A program made the translations under genes and the position numbers. Below are positions 8,248 to 17,251 of a DNA stretch of 64,000 nucleotides, piece after piece. Source of the DNA: Clostridiales bacterium. Lineage in GTDB: Bacteria; Bacillota; Clostridia; Caldicoprobacterales; DTU083. Under the pieces are notes generated by a model. The model was not told where the DNA came from. It was given only the letters and a program-made list of their open reading frames with translations, and did no database searches. Each line of letters opens with the position of its first letter. The stretch's first letter is position 1. Where the stretch lies: assembly GCA_012839095.1 (NCBI GenBank), contig DUOA01000077.1, forward strand, positions 1 through 64,000, given 5' to 3'.

Positions 8248-9285
8248 ATGTACTTAACCAAAAAAGAGATTTTTGAACAATATGATGCTTTGCAAAAAAC
8301 CTACAATCACATTTTAAGCATGGAGCCTGACATCAGAGAATTTTATGAGCAGAGTAACTTTAAAAGCATCACTTACATAGGATGCGGTTCCAGTTACTGT
8401 TTGTGTCAATCGGCGGAGATATCTGCCAACATAAGACTGGGGCTTAAAGCCTATTCAATTCCGGCCGGGGATTTAATGCTTAATTATAAGAGCTATAAAA
8501 GCATCCTAAAAGACACTATGCTTGTTGTCCCCTCCCGTTCAGGCAGCACCAGTGAAGTTCTGAAGGCAGTTGAATTGGTTAAAAGTGAATCGGAAGCACC
8601 ATGTATATCCATTTGCGCTAAAACGGACAGTGAGTTGTCGAAAATTGCAGATCTGAACATTGAGATTCCCTGGGCCTTTGATGAGAGCGTTTGTCAAACC
8701 AGAACCGTAACCAATCTTTACCTGGCCAATCTTATGCTGAACGCAATTTACTCCGGCGATAAGGCACTTCTTGATGAAATGAAGACTGCAATACAAAAGG
8801 GAAATTCATTTATTGAAGACTATAGGGACTTACTAAAAGAAGTTGCAGAGAAGGAAGAATGGTCAAAAGTGGTCGTTCTGGCCGACTCAGAACTACAGGG
8901 GATTGCCTCTGAAGCTGCTCTTGCTTTTACCGAGATTTCACTGCTGCAATCCAGCTGTCATCATCTGCTGGATGTCAGACACGGCCCCATTGTACTGATA
9001 AATGACAGCACTTTGGTTATTGCAGTAAGCACTCCGTATGACACACAGTATCAGACTGAGCTTGTCAAAGACCTGAAAAAGAAAGGTGCAAAGGTAGTTC
9101 TGGTCAGCAGCAATGATATCAATTGGGGAGCTGACTATACCCTTCTTATTCCCGGGTATGAAAACTATGCTGTGCATGGAATTCCTTTTATATTCGTGTG
9201 CCAGGCCATAGCCTATTACAAGGCCGTTGCAGAAGGAATAAACCCTGATGTTCCGCAGGGGCTGGATCCATGGATTAAGCTGTAA
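8248..9285 (+). CDS. SIS-domain sugar-phosphate isomerase/deaminase/deglycase
   Basis: Soluble enzyme of the GlmS C-terminal/AgaS/FrlB group, with two SIS domains acting on a phosphorylated amino sugar or fructosamine. The first has YIGCGSSY and PSRSGSTSEVLKA (phosphate binding); the second carries LLDVRHGP, typical of AgaS- and FrlB-like enzymes. The ATG at 8248 is preferred over the one at 8242 because AAGGAG is 8 bases upstream of it and only 2 from the other; this gives 345 residues. A PfkB kinase follows after 21 bases. Two readings are open: galactosamine-6-phosphate deaminase/isomerase (AgaS-like), or fructoselysine-type deglycase (FrlB-like) working with an FrlD-like kinase. Confidence 0.85.
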   Translation: MYLTKKEIFEQYDALQKTYNHILSMEPDIREFYEQSNFKSITYIGCGSSYCLCQSAEISANIRLGLKAYSIPAGDLMLNYKSYKSILKDTMLVVPSRSGSTSEVLKAVELVKSESEAPCISICAKTDSELSKIADLNIEIPWAFDESVCQTRTVTNLYLANLMLNAIYSGDKALLDEMKTAIQKGNSFIEDYRDLLKEVAEKEEWSKVVVLADSELQGIASEAALAFTEISLLQSSCHHLLDVRHGPIVLINDSTLVIAVSTPYDTQYQTELVKDLKKKGAKVVLVSSNDINWGADYTLLIPGYENYAVHGIPFIFVCQAIAYYKAVAEGINPDVPQGLDPWIKL

Positions 9286-9306
9286 TTTACTGGAGGTCAG
9301 TTACCG

Positions 9307-10236
9307 ATGAAGAAAGCCATTGATGTTTTAACCCTGGGTGATTTGTGTGTGGACCTGATTTTGTTCGGCAGTGACATTACACCGGAATTTGGCCAGAAGG
9401 AAAAACTGATTGATGATTATTCCCTTGAGATGGGAGGTTCATGCAGTATTTTTGCCTGTCAGGCTGCAAAGCTGGGTCTGCATACTGCTTTAATTGGCAG
9501 TGTAGGTGATGATGCCTTTGGTGAGCTGATTCGAGATACTCTGGTGGATGCAGGGGTGGACGGAAAATATATTAAAACTGATAGCAGTGTAAAAACCGGA
9601 ATAAGTACAGCACTAAGTAAAAGTGATGATCGGGCAATACTTACCTACAACGGTACTATAAATGCGGTCATGCGCAGTGATATAAGTGATGAGATCATAC
9701 CATTGGTAAGGCACCTGCATATCGGAAGCTTTTACCTGATGACGCAGCTCCAGCCGGATTATCCGGACATTATAAAAGAGTTCAAGAGACATGGCGCTAC
9801 TGTAAGCCTTGATACCAACTGGGATCCGGAGGAAAAATGGGATGGCGGCATCTGGGATATCCTGCCTTACATAGACGTGTTTCTGCCCAATGAAAATGAA
9901 GCCATGGCATTTGCAGGTGAAAATAATGTAGAGGCGGCAATAAAGAAACTGAGTGAACAGGTACCGGTACTGGTAGTAAAAACAGGAAAAAGCGGTGCTG
10001 TTGCATGCTCCGGAGGGGAGATTTACAGGGCCGGTTCACTGCCGGTTGCAGTAGTTGACACAATTGGGGCAGGGGATAGTTTTGACGCCGGCTTCATATA
10101 TGGATATCTTTCAGGAAAAACCATAGAGGAATGCCTGGAAATCGGCTGTATCTGCGGCAGCCTGAGTACAAGAAAGTCCGGGGGAGAGAAAGGTCAGCCC
10201 AGGCTTAATGAAGTGGAAAACTATCTGCACAGATAA
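9307..10236 (+). CDS. PfkB-family carbohydrate kinase
   Basis: ATP-dependent sugar kinase of the ribokinase/PfkB family, 309 residues. The N-terminal PfkB region has GGSCSIFACQAAKLGL and IGSVGDDAFG; the C-terminal signature DTIGAGDSFDAGF holds the catalytic Asp. GGAGGT precedes the ATG, and the gene directly follows the SIS enzyme, so the two probably act in sequence: kinase producing the phosphorylated substrate of the SIS enzyme, or phosphorylating its product. Candidates by analogy are fructosamine 6-kinase or tagatose-6-phosphate/fructose kinase. A strong terminator follows. Confidence 0.92.
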   Translation: MKKAIDVLTLGDLCVDLILFGSDITPEFGQKEKLIDDYSLEMGGSCSIFACQAAKLGLHTALIGSVGDDAFGELIRDTLVDAGVDGKYIKTDSSVKTGISTALSKSDDRAILTYNGTINAVMRSDISDEIIPLVRHLHIGSFYLMTQLQPDYPDIIKEFKRHGATVSLDTNWDPEEKWDGGIWDILPYIDVFLPNENEAMAFAGENNVEAAIKKLSEQVPVLVVKTGKSGAVACSGGEIYRAGSLPVAVVDTIGAGDSFDAGFIYGYLSGKTIEECLEIGCICGSLSTRKSGGEKGQPRLNEVENYLHR

Positions 10237-10309
10237 ACCATTTGATATAATTGAACCGGCTTTGCTTATTAAAGGTATATAGCTGTTTAGAAGTATAAGG
10301 CGATAAATA

Positions 10310-10346
10310 AAAAAACCGGCAGCGGAAGAAATGCTGCCGGTTTTTT
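10310..10346. terminator. Bidirectional rho-independent terminator
   Basis: AAAAAACCGGCAGC (10310-10323) and GCTGCCGGTTTTTT (10333-10346) form a 14-bp stem with a 9-base loop. It has T-runs on both strands and lies between the convergent pfkB and solute-binding-protein genes, so it can end both transcripts. Confidence 0.93.
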
Positions 10347-10380
10347 ATATCTGAAAAAGAGATTACTGAACTGTCTTTTT

Positions 10381-12165
10381 TTAATTCCGTCCTGCGAGAT
10401 ACTCCAGGTAGGCTGCTTCAATTATTGGATTTATATGGTTGTAGTAATCCATGTAATTGATATTTTCAGCTTTTGTCCGCCATTCATCAATGATCTTGTC
10501 AAATTCAGCGTCATCTTTGGCCAGATAGAGCTTTCCGATATACTCTGCCTGCATCGAGAACAACTGACTTTCAATGAGAGCCAGATCCGAACCGGGTTCG
10601 ATGCCTGTTTCATATAAAAATGCTTCATCGTCACGGGTCATACCTGCCCTGGCAGCGTTGAACTCCACTGTAAGGTTAGGATCCAGTCCCAGGATCTCCT
10701 TATATTCCAAATCGTACTCGTCTTCACTCTCAGCCAGGTAATATTTATTCTCCAGGATAGTGTAGGCGTCTCCTTTTGAATCAAAGCCGCCGTAGTAGTT
10801 GGAGAATATGCCATACTTGCCGATTCCGGTTTTCTCAATATAGTCAGGATCATTTTTTACCATTTCGATGATCTCATCGGTAGGTTTCCTGAAGCCGTCT
10901 TCATCATATGTCCAATGAACATCTTCGACACCCATTCCCTGAAACGCAATGCCTTCTTCAGTACTCAACCAGGCAAGTCTTTTGATGATTTCTTCGGGAT
11001 CTTCGCAATTGACGGTAATATACAAACCGGTCATGCCGTTGGGGAAGTATTGCCCTGTAATGGGTTCGGCTGTGATGCCTGAGGACTCAGGATATTTCAT
11101 CCAGGTATAGGGAACGAGTTTCTGTTCGGGGAAACCTGCTGCAGCTCTTGCTCTGTTGGCTACACCGTCCAGCCACCCGCCGGCGTAATAGTTTATGAGT
11201 ACTATACCCTGGGCCAGCTTCTGATTATACTCATCCATAGTCATGGTTACAGCTTCCGGATCGGCGATTCCTTCCCTGTATGCCCTGTTAAGGTAACGCA
11301 TGCCCCACATCCATTCCTCACTGTCAAAGCAGTATTTTTGTTTCCAATTGTCAGCCTGAGTAGCTGATCCCACCCAGGCATGGGAGCCGCCGAAACGCTG
11401 AATGGCATAAACAGACCAGACAGCACCCCAATCATCTCCAAACCATCCGGAAAAGGCGTACGTCTTTCTTCCATCATATTCCGGAAATGCCTCCTGCATA
11501 GCCTTGGCCATTTCAAAGAACTCATCCAGATCCTTGGGTTTGGGTAGATCGGCAGGATCTTCGGCCAGCATTCTCCAGACATCATAACGGAAACCCAGGG
11601 AGGGTTCAATGCAAGGGAAGTCTTCGGTATAACCAAAGGACCCCGGAACATAGAAGAATCTGCCTGAGTAATCTTCTATACCCAATGAGAATGCAGAGGG
11701 TTTGCTTGCCATGTATTCATATAACCAGGGAGCGTGTTTTTCCAGATAAGGACCGACTTCCACCAGATGTCCCCCGGTTATATAGTTATCCATGATTTCT
11801 TCGGGCTTCAAGTGCAGGGCATCCGGATAGGAACTGCTGGTCAGCATCAGTGTCAGCTGCTCAGTAGCATCAGTTGCCGTGTATTGAAACTCGATGTCAA
11901 CACCAAGCACCTCCCGGATATATTGGTGGACCGGATCCTCATCCACAAAGTCTCCCGGATCAGCATTTCCTGTCCATATGGTAAACTTGATGGGATCCAC
12001 GGTTTCTGCCGGTTCTTCGCTGGGCTCATCCGGAGTCTGAGGAGCTGCAGTGGCCGGAGTATCTGTGGGAGTTACTCCTGTATCCCTGCCGCATGCCATA
12101 AGAGTGGATGTGATTAGTACTGTGATGAGACAGATACACAACAGTTTAAACAGAGTTTTCTTCAT
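10381..12165 (-). CDS. ABC sugar transporter solute-binding lipoprotein (LplA type)
   Basis: Extracytoplasmic substrate receptor for a carbohydrate ABC importer, 594 residues, the long form typical of LplA/YtcQ-like proteins. The signal peptide ends in lipobox TLMACG, followed by a short Thr/Pro-rich linker. The mature part has the family 1 pattern (KFTIWTGNADPG near the N-terminus, GMTGLYITVNCEDPEE later). The ATG at 12165 is chosen since AAGGAGG lies 7 bases upstream. It is the last gene of a triad with the two permeases upstream; no ATPase gene is present, as usual for this subfamily, which borrows a shared MsmX-type ATPase. The ligand is probably an oligosaccharide. Confidence 0.92.
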   Translation of the reverse strand: MKKTLFKLLCICLITVLITSTLMACGRDTGVTPTDTPATAAPQTPDEPSEEPAETVDPIKFTIWTGNADPGDFVDEDPVHQYIREVLGVDIEFQYTATDATEQLTLMLTSSSYPDALHLKPEEIMDNYITGGHLVEVGPYLEKHAPWLYEYMASKPSAFSLGIEDYSGRFFYVPGSFGYTEDFPCIEPSLGFRYDVWRMLAEDPADLPKPKDLDEFFEMAKAMQEAFPEYDGRKTYAFSGWFGDDWGAVWSVYAIQRFGGSHAWVGSATQADNWKQKYCFDSEEWMWGMRYLNRAYREGIADPEAVTMTMDEYNQKLAQGIVLINYYAGGWLDGVANRARAAAGFPEQKLVPYTWMKYPESSGITAEPITGQYFPNGMTGLYITVNCEDPEEIIKRLAWLSTEEGIAFQGMGVEDVHWTYDEDGFRKPTDEIIEMVKNDPDYIEKTGIGKYGIFSNYYGGFDSKGDAYTILENKYYLAESEDEYDLEYKEILGLDPNLTVEFNAARAGMTRDDEAFLYETGIEPGSDLALIESQLFSMQAEYIGKLYLAKDDAEFDKIIDEWRTKAENINYMDYYNHINPIIEAAYLEYLAGRN

Positions 12166-12304
12166 CTTGTATCCTCCTTGCATTAAAATATTTTTATATT
12201 CAAAGTGTCAAAAAGCATTTATATGTCATGTAAATCACCATGCAAGGCTTTTGACACCTGAATCACTGCACAAAAATCTGTATTGAAGGCGGAACAGCCT
12301 CGTA

Positions 12305-13195
12305 TCAGCCTTTTATGGCACCAAGCATGATACCCTGGGTAAAATACCTTTGGAAAAAGGGGTAGACCAGAATAATAGGAACAGTAACGATCATGGTAAT
12401 GGACGCCCTCATGGATTCAGGTGTAAGGGTAACCAATACGTCCTTTGGGAGAGGCACATCTCTGGATGTCGCTACGGAGGTACGTTTGAGCATGTTCATC
12501 AGTATGAGCTGAAGCGGCCATAGCTCAGGGGAATTTCTGTTGAACACAGTGGCGTCAAACCAGGAATTCCATTGTCCGACTGCAGAAAATATACTGACAA
12601 CTGCCAGCACCGGAGTGCAAAGAGGAAGTATTATCCTGAAAAAGATTGTATATTCCTTTGCCCCGTCTACTTCTGCTGATTCCCAGAGTGATGAGGGGAG
12701 TTCCTGTATATATGTTCTTATTAAAATCATGTTGAAAATGCCTATAAGCCCGGGGATGATATATACCCAGAATGTATCCAGAAACCCCAGCTTGGACAGG
12801 GTCAGGTAATAGGGAATCAGTCCACCGCTGACATACATTGTTATCACAAACAGCCGGTTGAAGAATTTACGAAAAACCAGATGAGGCCTGCTGAGGACAT
12901 AAGCCAGCATGGAAGTTGCCAGCAGAGACAAGGCGGTACCTGCGGCTGCCCGGCATACTGAGATGAAGGCGGCTTGCGGCAGATTATTGGTTGCCCACAC
13001 CATCCTGTAGTTTACAAATGAAAATTTTCTGGGCCAGAAGTAAATACCCCCCCTCATTGCATCAAGAGGTTCATTTAAAGAATACACCAACAGGTAGTAG
13101 AAGGGGTAAAGCATCAAAATTCCCATAATAAGAAGGATGAAGGCGGCTGTCCAGTTAAACAGTATTTCTGAGAACGATTCCTTTCTGATTTTCAT
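12305..13195 (-). CDS. ABC sugar transporter permease (LplC/YtcP type)
   Basis: Inner-membrane subunit of the CUT1 importer, 296 residues, about six transmembrane helices beginning with FILLIMGILMLYPFYYLLVY. The cytoplasmic EAA loop that docks the ATPase is ESAEVDGAKEYTIFFRIILP, and the C-terminus LGAIKG is typical of YtcP-like permeases. The ATG at 13195 is preceded by GGAGG at 9 bases spacing. It partners the permease encoded just upstream (13250-14209). Confidence 0.94.
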   Translation of the reverse strand: MKIRKESFSEILFNWTAAFILLIMGILMLYPFYYLLVYSLNEPLDAMRGGIYFWPRKFSFVNYRMVWATNNLPQAAFISVCRAAAGTALSLLATSMLAYVLSRPHLVFRKFFNRLFVITMYVSGGLIPYYLTLSKLGFLDTFWVYIIPGLIGIFNMILIRTYIQELPSSLWESAEVDGAKEYTIFFRIILPLCTPVLAVVSIFSAVGQWNSWFDATVFNRNSPELWPLQLILMNMLKRTSVATSRDVPLPKDVLVTLTPESMRASITMIVTVPIILVYPFFQRYFTQGIMLGAIKG

Positions 13196-13249
13196 TATTC
13201 TTTGCCTCCGGAATATAGTCTGCTGCAGCTTTGCCGGTTTAAGGAGCAA

Positions 13250-14209
13250 TCAAAAGAGCGATCGTCCGTTAATTCGCTTAATGACAGCATTCACAAAAAC
13301 CAGCAGAGCAAGGCTGCAAAATGTATTAAATATGCCGACCGCTGTTGCATATGAAAAGTTTGCCTGCTGCAGTCCCATACGGAATACCATGGTGTCTATG
13401 GTGTCAGCATATTCCATATTTGCGGGATTCTGAAATACGTAGACCTGTTCGAAGGAACCGGATATGAGCCCGCCGGCCGCAAGTATAAGCAATACCGATA
13501 TGGTTGGAGCCAGGCCCGGGAGAGTTATATGCCATATGCGCTTCATCCTGCCGGCACCGTCAACATATGCAGCTTCATACAGGTTTGGATCAATGCCGCC
13601 CATGGCACCCAGGTATACAATGGTAGACCACCCCAGGTTTTTCCATATACGGGTGAATATTAGAATCGGCCAGGCCATACTGGGCATACCCAGGAACATG
13701 ATGGGCTCTTTGGTAATTCCCAGTGCTATCAGAAGATTGTTTACTACCCCCTGCATGGATAAAAACTGAAAAAATATTCCGCCTACAATAACCCAGGAGA
13801 TAAAGTAAGGTAAATAGGAAATGGTCTGCATTACACGTTTATAGACTTTGAAACGCATCTCATAGATAACAATTGCCAGTGATATCTCGAGGGGCATTGA
13901 AATAATCAGCGTAAGAATGTTAACCACAATGGTGTTGCGCATTACACGGCCGAAATCCAGGCTCTTAAAGAGGAAACGATCAAAATTTTCCAGCCCGACC
14001 CAGGGGGCGCTGGAGATGGGAAAACCCGGACGGTAGCGCACAAAAGCCAGATACCAGCCCCAAAGGGGGGTGTAACAGAACAGGATTACCCAGATCAGGC
14101 ATGGAGCAAGCATGATCAAAAGGTGCTTTTGCGATATAATCTTACTTAACAGATTTTTCTTCTTACTTGTGACTTCAGGGACATTGCTTTGAATTGGACT
14201 GATACTCAT
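13250..14209 (-). CDS. ABC sugar transporter permease (LplB/YteP type)
   Basis: First gene of the transporter triad, an integral membrane protein of 319 residues. The EAA loop is EAAYVDGAGRMKRIWHITLP; hydrophobic segments include LIMLAPCLIWVILFCYTPLW. The ATG at 14209 has AGGAGCGG upstream. No strong promoter is obvious, but a 13-base motif shared with the second transporter operon lies about 155 bases upstream (14365-14377), and the divergent YesN/YesM system nearby is a likely regulator. Confidence 0.93.
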   Translation of the reverse strand: MSISPIQSNVPEVTSKKKNLLSKIISQKHLLIMLAPCLIWVILFCYTPLWGWYLAFVRYRPGFPISSAPWVGLENFDRFLFKSLDFGRVMRNTIVVNILTLIISMPLEISLAIVIYEMRFKVYKRVMQTISYLPYFISWVIVGGIFFQFLSMQGVVNNLLIALGITKEPIMFLGMPSMAWPILIFTRIWKNLGWSTIVYLGAMGGIDPNLYEAAYVDGAGRMKRIWHITLPGLAPTISVLLILAAGGLISGSFEQVYVFQNPANMEYADTIDTMVFRMGLQQANFSYATAVGIFNTFCSLALLVFVNAVIKRINGRSLF

Positions 14210-14364
14210 ACAACCGCTCCTAATCATCACAGGTGAAATGCTAAATTCAGTATATAGGATGGGAGTAAGGTATTCATTATAGAAAACATTGACTTTTCCA
14301 AAAATACATTGTAGTAAGGCAAAACCTCGTAAAGGAACCTTTTAAGAACGAAAATGTTTTGCTT

Positions 14365-14377
14365 TTCATAGAAAAGT
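14365..14377. promoter_or_regulatory. Shared 13-base motif upstream of transporter operon 1
   Basis: TTCATAGAAAAGT occurs here and again at 18288-18300, before the second transporter operon. The local context CTTTTC-ATA-GAAAAG is also an inverted repeat. The shared AATAATGCAT lies close to both copies. Candidate site for the AraC-type response regulator; inference only. Confidence 0.4.
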
Positions 14378-14420
14378 ATAAGAATAAATGAATAATGCAT
14401 AGAATTGAGACGGTTTTCAG

Positions 14421-14448
14421 AAAAAAACCGCATCATTCAGATACGGTT
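14421..14448 (-). terminator. Terminator of transporter operon 2
   Basis: On the minus strand AACCGTATC pairs with GATGCGGTT (one U-G pair) around a 5-base loop, followed by seven T residues. It lies 20 bases after the stop of the 14468-16321 gene. Confidence 0.8.
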
Positions 14449-14467
14449 CATGTGTAGAGGTCTTATT

Positions 14468-16321
14468 TTAATTGTCGACATTAAAGCTGTTGACCAGAAA
14501 AGTCAGCTCCTCCAGTACTTTCTCCATTCCCAGGTCCTGCAACCGCTTCAGGCCTTCCTGATAATATATTTCAAAGTCTTCATCATTTCCGGATACTATA
14601 GCCTTGGCCCATTCATTTTTGACGGCACCGTACAGTCCTTCTTCACTTGTTAACCTGGCTGCATCCGGCACTTGTCCCAGAAACATGGGCAGCGGACTGA
14701 ATCTTATTTCCCTCGGGAACATTTCAGACCAGAAATCTGCATACTGAGCGTTATATATATTTTCTGCCCTGGGTGATATCCTGTGATAGGCTTTGGCTGA
14801 ACGTGTATTTGTGTGCAGATAGGTAAATCTTGCAAGTTCATAGAAGTTAATTGGCCCTCCGGCCAGACCGTAATAGGTAAGATCCTTTTCTGTTTCTGTG
14901 CCGTACATGGCATTTTGCATAAGCTCGGGATCCACAAATGTTTTTACTCCGTCCCTGATCTCCCACAGCCCGGCAGACTCCGGCCCCCATGCCATGAGTT
15001 CTTCTCCCTCGTAAGAATACATGAAGTCAATCCAATTCAAAATCTGAATAAGCTCATCTTCCGCAGCGGTTTTTGAGATCATGAGGAAACTGCCTCCTCT
15101 TGGATCATTTATAATATACTGAGGATCCCCCTTAATCTGTTCGGTCATCCCTTTCATCAGCCTGTATGCAAACTTTTCCCCGTTGGCTTTGATAATGCTG
15201 TTTATACTGCCAATATCCTGCCAGTTATGAGTTACAGCATAAAGGCCTGCATTGATTTTTGCCTTACGCTGTTCATCTCCCATTACAAAGGTTTCCTGAT
15301 CCATAAGTTTTTCTTTGTAAGCAGTATGCAGCCAGTACAGGTATTCTTTGTATTCAGAAGTAGATGGTGCCCAGTAAACGGAATTAGTTTCTTCGCTCCA
15401 GGTCACACCCCATGCCCCTCCGTTTACAAAGCCGTAAGCTTCAGCAAAAGGTGCTATCCACCAGCCTTCTGTCCACATATCCAATGGAATGACGTCTTTG
15501 CCCTGGGTCTTTATATTCAGTTCTTTTACTTCTCTCAGGAAGTCCAGAAAATCCTCAGGCGTTTCAACAGGAGTTTTCATATCCTCCCATTTGAGCTCGC
15601 CCTTTTCTTCCAAGACAGCCTCTAATTCAGCTGATGTCTTTGTTTCCGGATAAATCCGTTTCAGCAGATCATCCCTTACTACAACCATGAATGGCTCGTC
15701 CTTTACTGCTATCTGCTCCTTTGCCAGCTCTGTCATGTTGGGTTCGTACAAGAGGCTGGATTCGAAGTCGCCCGGTATGCCGTATATTTTTCCTCCTCTG
15801 AACCAGCATTCCCAGGTTTCCGGCAGAATCCTCTGCATTATATTGGGTGCATGCTTATCAAGGTACGGAGTAAGCTCCCACACCTTGTCTGCTTCAATCA
15901 GGGTATTGATAATATCCGTGGAGCTGGAAACCTGGGCATATATTATTTCAGGCAGCGTATCGGTTGCAATAAACATATTGAGTCTTTCAGGTCCTGTGAC
16001 ACCGTTATTCGCAAGAATATTGTCCTGTGAAAAATTCACTCCGGTTATCCGAGAGATTTCCGTGCCTACCACATCATCAACCGGCCTCCTGCTCGGCGCA
16101 AAGGTATCAGCCCAGGTAAACCATGCCCTGGGGCTTAAATCATCTGCAGGAGCATGTATACCTTCAGCCATTTTCTCATCCTCTGTTTCTGCGGATTCGG
16201 CATCCTCAGTTTCTGCCGGTGTTTTGCCTGGTGCATTTGCCTGTCTGCGGCATCCTGAAAAGAGAGAGAGTACCATGCTGATTGTCAGAATCAATATAAT
16301 AATCCATACAGGCTTTTTCAT
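14468..16321 (-). CDS. ABC sugar transporter solute-binding lipoprotein (second triad)
   Basis: Substrate receptor of a second LplABC-like importer, 617 residues. Signal peptide with lipobox LFSGC, then an acidic Glu/Ala-rich linker (ETEDAESAETEDEKMAEG). Mature features include the family 1 solute-binding arrangement with NVNFSQDNI-like N-terminal strand and many Trp/Tyr residues expected in a sugar cleft (MWTEGWWIAPFAEAYG). The ATG at 16321 follows AAAGGAG; an in-frame GTG at 16333 overlaps that ribosome site and is less likely. The upstream permease stops 9 bases before. It is clearly diverged from the binding protein of the first triad, suggesting a different ligand. Confidence 0.9.
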   Translation of the reverse strand: MKKPVWIIILILTISMVLSLFSGCRRQANAPGKTPAETEDAESAETEDEKMAEGIHAPADDLSPRAWFTWADTFAPSRRPVDDVVGTEISRITGVNFSQDNILANNGVTGPERLNMFIATDTLPEIIYAQVSSSTDIINTLIEADKVWELTPYLDKHAPNIMQRILPETWECWFRGGKIYGIPGDFESSLLYEPNMTELAKEQIAVKDEPFMVVVRDDLLKRIYPETKTSAELEAVLEEKGELKWEDMKTPVETPEDFLDFLREVKELNIKTQGKDVIPLDMWTEGWWIAPFAEAYGFVNGGAWGVTWSEETNSVYWAPSTSEYKEYLYWLHTAYKEKLMDQETFVMGDEQRKAKINAGLYAVTHNWQDIGSINSIIKANGEKFAYRLMKGMTEQIKGDPQYIINDPRGGSFLMISKTAAEDELIQILNWIDFMYSYEGEELMAWGPESAGLWEIRDGVKTFVDPELMQNAMYGTETEKDLTYYGLAGGPINFYELARFTYLHTNTRSAKAYHRISPRAENIYNAQYADFWSEMFPREIRFSPLPMFLGQVPDAARLTSEEGLYGAVKNEWAKAIVSGNDEDFEIYYQEGLKRLQDLGMEKVLEELTFLVNSFNVDN

Positions 16322-16329
16322 CAATATTT

Positions 16330-17238
16330 TCACTCCTTTACTTCACCGATTATAACCCCATTGATAAAATACTTCTGCAGGAAGGGATATACGACAATTA
16401 TGGGAAATACAGCCACAATAATGGCAGCATTTCTTATGGATTCGGGGGTCATCTGCGGAACCATTTCTCCAGTCCTGCCGGTTTGATAAATTCTCAGGTC
16501 ATTAATAAAACTCATCATATTATGCTCTCTGACTATTTTCATTAAAACATATTGCAGTGTATTAAGCCTGTGATCATGGATATACAGCAGGTTTGTAAAA
16601 AAGTCATTCCAATGTCCGACGGCAGTAAACAGCGAAAGTGCAGCCAGCATAGGGAGGGACAGGGGAAGGATAATTCTTGCAAATACTAGAAATCCTGATG
16701 CTCCGTCTATTTCAGCTGACTCTTCGAGACTGGGCGGAATAGTGCAGAAGTAAGTTCTCATAATAATCATATTGAAAAAATTGAATGCCCTGGGAATTAT
16801 ATAAACCAGAAAATTATTCAGCAAACCAAGATGGTGCATTACAATAAAGTTGGACACTGCTGTTCCGCTGATAAACATGGGTATGGTCAAAAATACCAGT
16901 ATTGCTCCTCTTCCCGGCAAGTATCTTTTGGACAGAGCATATGCAGCCAGGGCAGTAATCAGTATACTGAGAAGTGTACCTGTCAGTGTTCTGGCTGCGC
17001 TGATTATTGCTGCCTGCTTCAATTCATCATTACTTAGTACTGTTCGTAAGTTTTCCAGTGTAAATACCCTTGGATATATTGTCAACCCGCCCCTGGCGGT
17101 GTCTGCTCCCTTGTTAAATGCATGCGCCAGTACATTCAGATACGGGTAGAGTGTGGCCACACATAATAAGAGCATAAAGGCGATATTAAAAATATCAAAT
17201 AATTCTTCAGATATATATTTCTTTATCCTTCTTCTCAA
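16330..17238 (-). CDS. ABC sugar transporter permease (LplC/YtcP type, second triad)
   Basis: Membrane subunit with about six helices; EAA loop EESAEIDGASGFLVFARIIL, C-terminal FINGVIIGEVKE. I place the start at the TTG at 17238: AAGGAAG lies 8 bases upstream, and it falls 14 bases after the stop of the previous gene. In-frame extension to 17304 would overlap the upstream permease and lacks a ribosome site. With this start the protein has 302 residues, normal for the family. Confidence 0.88.
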   Translation of the reverse strand: MRRRIKKYISEELFDIFNIAFMLLLCVATLYPYLNVLAHAFNKGADTARGGLTIYPRVFTLENLRTVLSNDELKQAAIISAARTLTGTLLSILITALAAYALSKRYLPGRGAILVFLTIPMFISGTAVSNFIVMHHLGLLNNFLVYIIPRAFNFFNMIIMRTYFCTIPPSLEESAEIDGASGFLVFARIILPLSLPMLAALSLFTAVGHWNDFFTNLLYIHDHRLNTLQYVLMKIVREHNMMSFINDLRIYQTGRTGEMVPQMTPESIRNAAIIVAVFPIIVVYPFLQKYFINGVIIGEVKE

Positions 17239-17251
17239 TTCCTTCTCTTCC

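Noticed and set aside
15687-16355. 222-residue open frame on the plus strand inside the second binding-protein gene
   Set aside because: It is antisense to a clear lipoprotein gene and has no ribosome site or recognisable family.
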